Assembly (NCBI GenBank): GCA_938084585.1
Contig: CALKFF010000002.1
Coordinates: 1-64,000 of the forward strand
Source of the DNA: an uncultured Flavobacteriales bacterium
GTDB lineage: Bacteria > Bacteroidota > Bacteroidia > Flavobacteriales_D > Sanyastnellaceae
Reading direction: 5' to 3'
Length of the DNA stretch: 64,000 nt
The notes beneath the pieces are model-generated. The model worked only from the letters and a program-made list of their open reading frames with translations, was not told the origin of the DNA and did not search any database. Numbering within the stretch: the first letter of the stretch is position 1; every line of letters starts with the position of its first letter. Positions 34,633 through 41,912 of the stretch are shown here, piece after piece. A program made the translations under genes and the position numbers.

Positions 34633-35733
34633 ATGCAAATTCCTGCCATCCGATACAGCCGCGACACGACGGACTTCACAAAGACCCTTCGTGCCCGCGT
34701 CGACGCCTACTTCAAGGAAAACAACTTGAGCCGCAAAGGCGATTGGCGTTTGCATCTGAAAACGGCCGCCGCCTTGGGCTTGTACTTCGTGCCCTGGGCC
34801 CTCATCACTTGGGGGTTGGCGGGCCAAGGTTGGATGTTTTGGGTGGCTGAACTGGTCATGGGACTGGGCTTGGCCGGCATTGGCCTGAACGTCATGCACG
34901 ACGCCAACCACGACGCCTACAGCGACAAAAAGTGGGTCAACTTGTGGGTGGGTCGCGTGCTCGACCTCGTGGGCGGCAACGCCATGATGTGGAAAATCCA
35001 ACACAACGTGTTGCACCACACCTTCACCAACGTCGACGGCTTGGACGAAGACATCGACATGCACCCCATCATGCGCTTCAGCCCCTTGAAGCCACGTCAC
35101 TGGTGGCACCGCTTCCAGTACATCTACTCGTGGGTCTTCTACGCCATGATGACCATCTTTTGGATGATCGCCAAGGATTGGATGCAGCTCCGCCGTTACC
35201 ACAAGAAAGACCTCATCAAGCCCACCGGAACCACCGTGGGCAAGCTGTCAGTGGAAATGGGAGCCACCAAAACAGCCTACTTCACCTACGTGCTCGTGCT
35301 GCCCATCTTGTTCAGCGGGGCCCATTGGTTGCAAGTCGTTGCGGGGTGGTGCGTGATGCAGATGGTCGCAGGATTCCTGCTGGCGGTGATTTTCCAGCCT
35401 GCGCACGTGCTTGAAGACCACGATTACACCCCTGCGGTGAAAGGCGCCAAACTCGACGTGGATCCTTTGACCCACCAAATGCGCACCACGTCCAACTTTG
35501 GCACAGGCAGCAAGTTGCTCACCTTCTTGTGCGGGGGGCTCAACCACCAAATTGAGCACCACCTCTTCCCCCAAATCAGCCACGTGCACTTGTCCAACAT
35601 CGCACCCATCGTGAAGAAAACGGCAGAAGAATTTGGCATCCCCTACCGCGCGTCCACCACGTACATGCAGGCCTTGGGCTTGCACACCAAGATGTTGCGT
35701 GAGTTGGGGCGGCCCGTCCCCGTTGCGGCTTAA
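34633..35733 (+). CDS. Membrane fatty acid desaturase
   Basis: 366 residues from the ATG at 34633. Three His boxes that bind the di-iron centre are present: HDANHDAY, QHNVLHHTF (HxxxHH) and HQIEHHLFP (QxxHH). Four or so membrane segments lie between them. The QIEHH box is typical of front-end and delta-type acyl-lipid or acyl-CoA desaturases, but there is no N-terminal cytochrome b5 domain. It introduces a double bond into membrane lipid acyl chains. Its stop codon overlaps the stop of the convergent SdpI-like gene at a shared TTAA. Confidence 0.93.
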   Translation: MQIPAIRYSRDTTDFTKTLRARVDAYFKENNLSRKGDWRLHLKTAAALGLYFVPWALITWGLAGQGWMFWVAELVMGLGLAGIGLNVMHDANHDAYSDKKWVNLWVGRVLDLVGGNAMMWKIQHNVLHHTFTNVDGLDEDIDMHPIMRFSPLKPRHWWHRFQYIYSWVFYAMMTIFWMIAKDWMQLRRYHKKDLIKPTGTTVGKLSVEMGATKTAYFTYVLVLPILFSGAHWLQVVAGWCVMQMVAGFLLAVIFQPAHVLEDHDYTPAVKGAKLDVDPLTHQMRTTSNFGTGSKLLTFLCGGLNHQIEHHLFPQISHVHLSNIAPIVKKTAEEFGIPYRASTTYMQALGLHTKMLRELGRPVPVAA

Positions 35734-36443
35734 GGGTTCTGCACCCTTCCTGTTCTGTACAAGGTGTCCCCGTCCATGAGGACGCCGCGGATGGGACCGA
35801 CCGACCCGAACCAGTTCAGCCCTGCGGGGCGGTCCACGACTTCCAGCACCACGGTTTGGCCCAGGACGCGCTCGTTCCAAGCGACGCTGTCCATGCCCAT
35901 GTCCAGACCTCGGTTGATGTAATAATGTGTGTCGTCGTCGGCCAAGCTAAATCCCACGTCGCGGCTCGACGTGTGCCACCGCAGCTGCACAACCTCCCCC
36001 GTGATCTGCTTTTCCGGCTCTGACTTGCCGTGTTGGATGGGCGCCATCACGCTGCAAAACATGAACAACGTGAACGCCCACCCGTACCCGTTCAGGTGAC
36101 CTGAAGGCTTGAACGGTTCAGATTTCAATTCCCGCTCCACGTACCACAACGGCATCAAGACCCCCACCGTCATGAGCCCACAGAGGATGAGCGTCGCGTC
36201 CTCCAAACACCACCGCCAAAGCACCAATGGCGTCCACACGACCATCCACACGGTCCATTGACGCATCAGCTCGATCGACCTCGGCTGGGCGTAGTCCCAG
36301 GCTTCTTGGGAGGCCATGCTTCTGCGGGTCCGGTAGCCGTACATGCGGTTGACCGAATTGGGCGGCCAAATGCGCATGGCCACCACCAACCCCACCATGA
36401 ATCCCGCCGGAAACAACGCCGACATCAGAAGCAACCAATCCAT
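35730..36443 (-). CDS. SdpI-like membrane protein
   Basis: 237 residues from the ATG at 36443; the longer frame upstream lies over the divergent lipoprotein gene. The signature NRMYGYRTRRSMASQEAWDYA near residues 30-50 matches SdpI/YhfL-type proteins, and at least four membrane segments follow within the first 140 residues. The C-terminal ~90 residues are a soluble domain with an OB-like beta composition (ITGEVVQLRWHTSSRDVGFS). SdpI confers immunity to a killing toxin in Bacillus; here only the fold is assigned. Confidence 0.8.
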   Translation of the reverse strand: MDWLLLMSALFPAGFMVGLVVAMRIWPPNSVNRMYGYRTRRSMASQEAWDYAQPRSIELMRQWTVWMVVWTPLVLWRWCLEDATLILCGLMTVGVLMPLWYVERELKSEPFKPSGHLNGYGWAFTLFMFCSVMAPIQHGKSEPEKQITGEVVQLRWHTSSRDVGFSLADDDTHYYINRGLDMGMDSVAWNERVLGQTVVLEVVDRPAGLNWFGSVGPIRGVLMDGDTLYRTGRVQNP

Positions 36444-36467
36444 GCCGCAAGATGGCCCTGCAGAGGC

Positions 36468-36475
36468 TACCTTCG
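36468..36475 (+). promoter_or_regulatory. -7 box for the 36.5-39.8 kb four-gene cassette, leaderless spacing
   Basis: TACCTTCG, one mismatch to TAnnTTTG, 5 bases before the ATG at 36481. Confidence 0.5.
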
Positions 36476-36480
36476 GCCAC

Positions 36481-36915
36481 ATGAAGTGGATTCCCCTTGC
36501 CCTCGGGCTCACCGCCGCCTTGGCCGCTGGTTGTTCCAAAACCACAGTCCGCAGCACCCAATTGGCCCAAGGCGCCGCCCTGTTGGCCATTGAACCCGTG
36601 AAAGCCCACGTCGTTGTGGACACCACCACCACCTTGCAAGCGGTGTCCCAAACCAAAGTGGTGCTGGGGATTTTCCGGTCCGGCGACCGCGAATTCGCCG
36701 AGTACCCCGGGATGATTTTTCAGCGAGGACCAGGCACGCGGGAACGCAAAGCCGCCATCCACAAAGCGCTCAAAGGCACGGACTTCGACGTGTTGGTCAA
36801 CCCCAAGTACATCGTCCAAGAACGGCACCGCCCCTTCGCGCGGACCGTGACGGTGCAAGTCGCGGGATTTGGCGGGCATTTGGTCTTTGAGAACCCTGAA
36901 CTTTCCGACAAGTGA
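36481..36915 (+). CDS. Small lipoprotein, first gene of the ATP-grasp/deacetylase cassette
   Basis: 144 residues. The signal peptide ends in lipobox LAAGC (Cys near 18). The rest contains TTTTLQAVSQTKVVLGIFRSG and ends in a beta-rich segment (ARTVTVQVAGFGGHLVF); no family is recognised. Its stop overlaps the GTG start of the next gene (GTGA). The run 36481-39752 is co-directional with gaps of at most 7 bases, so the four genes look like one operon. Confidence 0.78.
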   Translation: MKWIPLALGLTAALAAGCSKTTVRSTQLAQGAALLAIEPVKAHVVVDTTTTLQAVSQTKVVLGIFRSGDREFAEYPGMIFQRGPGTRERKAAIHKALKGTDFDVLVNPKYIVQERHRPFARTVTVQVAGFGGHLVFENPELSDK

Positions 36916-37874
36916 TCAAGCCATGGTGTGGGGCTGCGGCCCTGGTGTTGGGACTGGCATCTTCTGCCACCTGGGCCCAAAAGCTCGACGACTCCCTGCT
37001 CGAACAATCCGCACGTGACGCCGAGGCCCGAGAAGGCCAATGGGTGTCCAAATGGATGGACAGCATGGGTGAACTCGGTGGCTGGAGTGTGTGGTTGGAA
37101 ACCGACGTCAGCGTGGTGGAAGAGCTCTTGGGCCAAACCACCAACAACCTTCGGGACGCCGCCCAGCTGGGTCAACCCAGCTGGAGCAACAACAAGCTCA
37201 CCAACGTGCTCAACCGCATGAACAACGGGTTTGACAACGTGGTCGACAATTGGGGGCGGTACGTGCCCAACCACGTTCGCATCGGCGCCTCGAAAACCCT
37301 GCAACACAACCTCTCACTGGGCGTCCAAGTGGGAAAAGCCTGGACCCAGGCTTACGTCAACTGCGTGGACGCCGAAGGAAACGACGTGGTGGCCAGCTGG
37401 AACCAAGTGCGTCACGCCGATTTGGTGGATCAATTCCTGTTCTACGACGACCTCTACAACGGCAACTTGTGGGAATTCCAAAGCGCAGGCACCTTCGCCG
37501 ATGGACTGGAAACCTGGCGGGTCGAGGTGTGCGCCAGCCAAGAGATTGCCTACGGACTGGGTTGGGCGGCGAGCGTTGGATCCTCCCTCGGCATGAACGC
37601 TGAAATCGACCGCCTTGCGGCCTCCTTTTCTGGCGCACGAGGCGAACTCAGCCCTGACGAGCTTGGGGCCACGTTGACCCCTGTGTCGTCCGCCGCCGCA
37701 TCCGTGGTGGCCTCCTTGGGCGCCACGTACCGCTTTGGTCCGGTGCAAGCTGGACTCCTCTGGTCAAGCCAAAGCCTCGCTGGCGGAAGCCAACGCAACG
37801 ATTGGGTCGCCGCAGGCGCGGAAGACATTCAAGCCATCCGCATGATGCGGCTCCGCTTGGGGATGATGTTCTGA
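36912..37874 (+). CDS. Exported protein, probably outer membrane-associated, of unknown function
   Basis: 320 residues starting with GTG, followed by a signal peptide (KPWCGAAALVLGLASSATWA). The mature part has beta-strand-like alternation (SLGVQVGKAWTQAYV, VASLGATYRFGPVQAGLLW) and ends in MRLRLGMMF with a C-terminal Phe, features compatible with a small outer membrane beta-barrel. I do not recognise the family. It overlaps the lipoprotein gene by 4 bases and is 2 bases from the ATP-grasp gene. Confidence 0.75.
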   Translation: MIKPWCGAAALVLGLASSATWAQKLDDSLLEQSARDAEAREGQWVSKWMDSMGELGGWSVWLETDVSVVEELLGQTTNNLRDAAQLGQPSWSNNKLTNVLNRMNNGFDNVVDNWGRYVPNHVRIGASKTLQHNLSLGVQVGKAWTQAYVNCVDAEGNDVVASWNQVRHADLVDQFLFYDDLYNGNLWEFQSAGTFADGLETWRVEVCASQEIAYGLGWAASVGSSLGMNAEIDRLAASFSGARGELSPDELGATLTPVSSAAASVVASLGATYRFGPVQAGLLWSSQSLAGGSQRNDWVAAGAEDIQAIRMMRLRLGMMF

Positions 37875-37876
37875 TC

Positions 37877-38842
37877 ATGGTGGTTTGGGTGTTGACCGAG
37901 GCACGTTACGCCTTTCCCTCGTCGGAAGCCCCGTCCCTCCCGCCCTATGTGCAGAATGTCCTGAACGAGGACTTCGCCTTGGTGGAAGCCCTCCGCGCAT
38001 GTGGGGTTGAGGCAGACCGAAAGGTTTGGTCCGACCCCAGCGTCGACTGGGGCGCCGCGGACGCCCTGGTGTTCCGAACCACTTGGGACTACTTCGACCG
38101 TTGGGAAGCGTTTCAAGGGTGGCTCCACGACGTGGAGAAAGTCACCACCCTCATCAACCCCGCGGCGTGCTTGCACTGGAATTTGGACAAGCACTACCTC
38201 CTCGACCTGCAGAACGCGGGAGTCCCTGTGGCGCCCAGCGTCATCCACCGCCGCCACGAATCATTGTCTTGGGACGAGGCCAGCCAAGGGTTCGCGTCGG
38301 ACGACCTGGTGATCAAACCCACCGTGTCAGGCGCCGCCAAGGACACGTACCGGGTGACCCGCCGCCGCAACGCGTGGCAACTTGCGCCTGGCCATCCTGA
38401 CCCCATCGACGTCCTTTGGACCTCGTTGCTCCAATGCCAGGACATGATGATGCAGCCGTTTTTGCCCAGCGTGGTGGCCGACGGCGAACTCTCATTGATG
38501 TGGTTGGGGGGCACCGTCACCCACGCTGTAAAGAAACAAGCGAAGCCTGGAGATTTCAGAGTCCAAGACGACCACGGCGGCACGGTGGTGCCCCACGACA
38601 TGACCCTGGAGGAGCGTGCATTTGCGGAGCGCGCCATGGACGCCGCCGTGAACGTCATGGCCCAACGGAACATGGGTGAACCTCTGTATGCCCGCGTGGA
38701 CATGGTCCGAGACTTGAACGGGGCCTGGGCCTTGTCCGAATTGGAAATGGTGGAACCTGAGCTTTGGTTCCGGATGTGCCCTGACGCGGCTGGGGTGTTG
38801 GCCCGGGTCATCGCTGAACATTTGACCCAACCAAGCACTTGA
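37877..38842 (+). CDS. ATP-grasp family enzyme (RimK/glutathione synthetase-like)
   Basis: 321 residues from the ATG at 37877. The middle shows ATP-grasp features: NPAACLHWNLDKHYLLDL with Lys contacts, LVIKPTVSGAAKDTY (nucleotide-binding strand and loop), MMQPFLPSV, and the metal site LYARVDMVRDLNG ... LSELEMVEPEL. These ligases form amide bonds through an acyl phosphate. The substrate is unknown. Its position between an exported protein and a deacetylase-fold enzyme suggests synthesis and cleavage of one amide metabolite, which is inference. Confidence 0.82.
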   Translation: MVVWVLTEARYAFPSSEAPSLPPYVQNVLNEDFALVEALRACGVEADRKVWSDPSVDWGAADALVFRTTWDYFDRWEAFQGWLHDVEKVTTLINPAACLHWNLDKHYLLDLQNAGVPVAPSVIHRRHESLSWDEASQGFASDDLVIKPTVSGAAKDTYRVTRRRNAWQLAPGHPDPIDVLWTSLLQCQDMMMQPFLPSVVADGELSLMWLGGTVTHAVKKQAKPGDFRVQDDHGGTVVPHDMTLEERAFAERAMDAAVNVMAQRNMGEPLYARVDMVRDLNGAWALSELEMVEPELWFRMCPDAAGVLARVIAEHLTQPST

Positions 38843-38849
38843 AGTCGGC

Positions 38850-39752
38850 ATGGACGTCGCCTACGCGCCTTGCTATGTGTTGGAAGTGCCGGAAGGCCAC
38901 AGGTTTCCCATGCAGAAATACGCCCTGCTGAGGGCCCAATTGCTGCACGAGGGGGTGGTCGAGGAAGGTCAATTTTTCGAGCCCGGTGTCATGGCTGAAG
39001 ACACCCTCCTGCTCGCCCACGACGCGGACTACTGGACACGGACCCGGGACGGCCTCTGGAGCCGAAGCGAAGAGCGCCGAAGTGGATTTCCTTGGTCGGC
39101 GGCCATGGTGGAGCGCGAGCGAGTCATCATGCAAGGCACCCTGGAGTGCGCCGAGCGTTGCTTGGCCTCAGGCACCGTGTCCATGAACATCGCCGGAGGC
39201 ACCCACCACGCCTACGCCGACCGGGCGGAGGGGTTCTGCATCCTCAACGATTTTGGCATTGCCTCCTTGCATCTGCTGCAGAAACAGGCCGTGAAGCAGG
39301 TCTTGATTGTGGATTGCGACGTTCACCAGGGCAACGGCTCAGCTTTGCTGCTCGCCAAGGAGCCACGGGTCACCACCTTCTCCATGCACGGAGCTTCCAA
39401 TTACCCGCTTCACAAAGAAGACAGCGACGTCGACGTGCCCCTTCCTGACGGGGCGGACGACGACATGTACTTGTCCTTGTTGAAGACGCATTTGGACCGC
39501 CTTCTGAGCGACACCCGGCCGGACATGGTCATGTACCAGTGCGGCGTGGACATCCTCAGCTCCGACAAACTGGGGCGCCTTGGGGTGAGCATTACCGGGT
39601 GCGCCGAGCGCGACCGCATGGTCTTCGACGCATGTGCAAGCCAGGACATACCAGTGGTCTGCGCCATGGGCGGCGGCTATTCCCCCGACGTGAACACCGT
39701 GGTGCAAGCCCACGTCAACACCTTCAGGGCCGCGCAGGACGCGTGGACCTGA
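38850..39752 (+). CDS. Histone deacetylase-superfamily (class IV-like) hydrolase
   Basis: 300 residues. Zinc and catalytic motifs are clear: GGTHHAYADRAEGFCILND (tandem His), DCDVHQGNG (zinc ligands, class IV form with HQ), a later YQCGVDILSSDKLGRL and GGGYS. In bacteria this superfamily includes acetoin-utilisation, acetylpolyamine and acetyl-lysine hydrolases. The length matches the compact class IV type. It is the last gene of the cassette; the substrate may relate to the product of the ATP-grasp enzyme. Confidence 0.9.
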   Translation: MDVAYAPCYVLEVPEGHRFPMQKYALLRAQLLHEGVVEEGQFFEPGVMAEDTLLLAHDADYWTRTRDGLWSRSEERRSGFPWSAAMVERERVIMQGTLECAERCLASGTVSMNIAGGTHHAYADRAEGFCILNDFGIASLHLLQKQAVKQVLIVDCDVHQGNGSALLLAKEPRVTTFSMHGASNYPLHKEDSDVDVPLPDGADDDMYLSLLKTHLDRLLSDTRPDMVMYQCGVDILSSDKLGRLGVSITGCAERDRMVFDACASQDIPVVCAMGGGYSPDVNTVVQAHVNTFRAAQDAWT

Positions 39753-39767
39753 ACGCCGTCATTGGCG

Positions 39768-41036
39768 TCAAGGCTGAACGACCAGCGCCTGGCTTCCTGC
39801 TGCGCTGCGCAGGGCGTACCATCCTGGAGCCAAGCTTGACCACACGACTTGGTCACCCGCCTGGGCCACGCCGCGTTCCACCACCGCACCAAGCGCATTG
39901 ACCAAAGTCCACTCAGACCGGGCGTCGAAGGACGCGAACACGCGCCCCTGGGCGCTTGCAGGGTTGGGGAACAGCAAAGGCAAGGTGGCTTCCGCGTTCG
40001 AGACGGAGGTCTCCGCGGTGTAATCGTACCCGCCGCACACAGGCACGTAGCCTTCGCATGCCCACTCGCCGAGCTTGCCAGCCACCGTGCTCAGCGTCAA
40101 ATCGTAGTACGTCTCGTCAAAAATGTGCGGCACGTGGCCGGCTCCCTCCACGGGAATGAGGCAGTTGTCCAACCCCACAGAGTCGGCCATGGCGTGCACG
40201 ATGCTGCTGCCGTCCACGTCGATGATCGGGATGCCCGTGAACACGATTTCGCCCTCGGCGTAGGGCACCGTTTCGTCTGCCGTGCCATGGATGCTCACAA
40301 GCGGTTCGTTGTCTCCCAAGAGCAAAAAGTCTGCGGTCTGAAGCGCGCCGGCAATGTTGAACACGCCGTGGATGTCGCTGCTGTAGCCATCGTTTCCAGA
40401 AAGCCCTTCCAAACCGCCGCCGAGGCCAGGCTCGGACTCGTCGATGTACGTGGGGATTTCAGACTCCTCGTCCACGTAGGCGTGGTGCATGGCAATGAAC
40501 CCCCCAGCGCTCACCCCACCGAGGTAGATGCGCTCAGGGTCGATGTGGTACGGATTGCCCATCTCCACAGACTTGCGGAAGTACCGGACCGCCGCACGGC
40601 TGTCGTGCACCCCACGCCACACCGCCTCGACAAACGACGTTTGAAAGTCGAGCAAATTGTCGATCCCCAAACGGTAGCTGAACGACGCGGTCACGTACCC
40701 CATCTGTGCGAGGTCCTCGCACAGCGAGACCACGTCCAGTCCGTCGTTGCTCCCACCGAGGAAGAATCCCCCGTGGGCCATCAAGACCAAGGGTCGCAAT
40801 TCGTCCGATTGCTCGCTCGGGGTGTAGACGTCGGCGACGAGCTCTTCCGACAAGAGCATCGAATTGATGTTTTCACCATAAGGCAAGTCATAGTCCACGT
40901 TGAAGCTGTCGAAGGCACCCGTGTAGCGGTATCGGTAGCCGTCGCAATCGCTTTGGCCTGAGGCGTCTGCAGACAGGGTCAACACAAAAACGAGCGCCGC
41001 TGCTGCGGAGAGAAAGGATGAGTGGGTGCGAGTCAT
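39768..41036 (-). CDS. Secreted alpha/beta-hydrolase (esterase) with T9SS tail
   Basis: 422 residues from the ATG at 41036 with a signal peptide (cut after about 28). The esterase core has the oxyanion motif HGGFFLGG, nucleophile elbow GGVSAGG, Asp in HGTADETVPY and His in GAGHVPH. This matches carbohydrate or lipid esterases of the BD-FAE/lipase-like group. The last ~75 residues (LFPNPASAQGRVF ... LAPGWYALRS) form a T9SS sorting domain, so it is secreted or surface-attached. The substrate is unknown. A -7 box lies 7 bases before its ATG. Confidence 0.88.
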   Translation of the reverse strand: MTRTHSSFLSAAAALVFVLTLSADASGQSDCDGYRYRYTGAFDSFNVDYDLPYGENINSMLLSEELVADVYTPSEQSDELRPLVLMAHGGFFLGGSNDGLDVVSLCEDLAQMGYVTASFSYRLGIDNLLDFQTSFVEAVWRGVHDSRAAVRYFRKSVEMGNPYHIDPERIYLGGVSAGGFIAMHHAYVDEESEIPTYIDESEPGLGGGLEGLSGNDGYSSDIHGVFNIAGALQTADFLLLGDNEPLVSIHGTADETVPYAEGEIVFTGIPIIDVDGSSIVHAMADSVGLDNCLIPVEGAGHVPHIFDETYYDLTLSTVAGKLGEWACEGYVPVCGGYDYTAETSVSNAEATLPLLFPNPASAQGRVFASFDARSEWTLVNALGAVVERGVAQAGDQVVWSSLAPGWYALRSAAGSQALVVQP

Positions 41037-41043
41037 GGTTGCA

Positions 41044-41051
41044 CCAAGGTA
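41044..41051 (-). promoter_or_regulatory. -7 box for the T9SS esterase gene
   Basis: TACCTTGG on the minus strand, 7 bases before the ATG at 41036. It is back to back with the box of the divergent stress protein gene. Confidence 0.45.
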
Positions 41052-41064
41052 GGGCCGGTCGGAG

Positions 41065-41072
41065 TACTTTTG
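41065..41072 (+). promoter_or_regulatory. Consensus -7 box for the universal stress protein gene, leaderless spacing
   Basis: TACTTTTG is a perfect TAnnTTTG match and ends 4 bases before the ATG at 41077. Confidence 0.6.
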
Positions 41073-41076
41073 TGCC

Positions 41077-41910
41077 ATGGCTCAACACCGCATTCTGGTC
41101 CCTGTGGACTTCACCCCCGTGTCCAGCACGGCCGTCAACCACGCGCTTGCCGTGGGCAAGGCGTTTCAAAGCGAAATCCACTTGCTCCACATCGTGGCCA
41201 AAAAGGGCAGCTTTTCCGAAGCCCGGACCCGCCTTGAAGCCTTCGCCGCGGAGCACCTTTCCGACTTTGAAGGGGTGGTGAAAACCACCGTGCGCATCGG
41301 CAACTTGTTCGACGACATCGACGACGTGAGTGTGGAGATGGATGCCAACTTGGTCATGATGGGCACCCACGGACTCAAAGGCATGCAGTTCATCACGGGA
41401 GGTCGCGCGTTGAAAATCGTCCGGGAATGCTCCGTGCCGTTCATCATTTCGCAGTCACGCCCCATCCGCGAGACAGGGTACGACGACATTGTGGTGCCGT
41501 TGGACCTTCACCAAGACACCAAGCAAAAACTGGCGGTCGTGGCGGAAATGGCCAAGTACTTCAAGGGTCGCGTGCACATCATCTCACCCGCCGAAGAAGA
41601 CGAGTTCTTGCAAAACCAGCTCCGCCGCAACGTGGAGTTTGCCTCGGACTACTTTGAGGAGCGCAAGATTGAGTGCACCACCAAGATCAGCGGGCACGCC
41701 GGGGCGTCTTTCGTCAAAGACGTGATCCGTTACGCTGCGTCGATCGAGGCCGACCTCATCAGCATCATGAACTTTCATGAGAAGAGCTTGATGGGCATTT
41801 TGGGCCAGACCTACGAGCAACAGATCATCACCAACGAGGCCGAGATCCCGGTCATGGTGCTGAATCCCTTTGAGACACGCGTCATCCGTCAGACCCCGTT
41901 CAGCTTCTGA
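41077..41910 (+). CDS. Tandem universal stress protein
   Basis: 277 residues with two UspA-like domains (about 1-130 and 140-277). The first begins RILVPVDFTPVSSTAV and has VMMGTHGLKG with the following GGRALKIVRECSVPF, the usual nucleotide-loop region. The second (DDIVVPLDLHQDTKQK) is more diverged. Tandem Usp proteins act in stress or starvation responses in the cytosol. The beta-mannosidase gene starts 2 bases after its stop, so the two are probably co-transcribed. Confidence 0.92.
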   Translation: MAQHRILVPVDFTPVSSTAVNHALAVGKAFQSEIHLLHIVAKKGSFSEARTRLEAFAAEHLSDFEGVVKTTVRIGNLFDDIDDVSVEMDANLVMMGTHGLKGMQFITGGRALKIVRECSVPFIISQSRPIRETGYDDIVVPLDLHQDTKQKLAVVAEMAKYFKGRVHIISPAEEDEFLQNQLRRNVEFASDYFEERKIECTTKISGHAGASFVKDVIRYAASIEADLISIMNFHEKSLMGILGQTYEQQIITNEAEIPVMVLNPFETRVIRQTPFSF

Positions 41911-41912
41911 AC

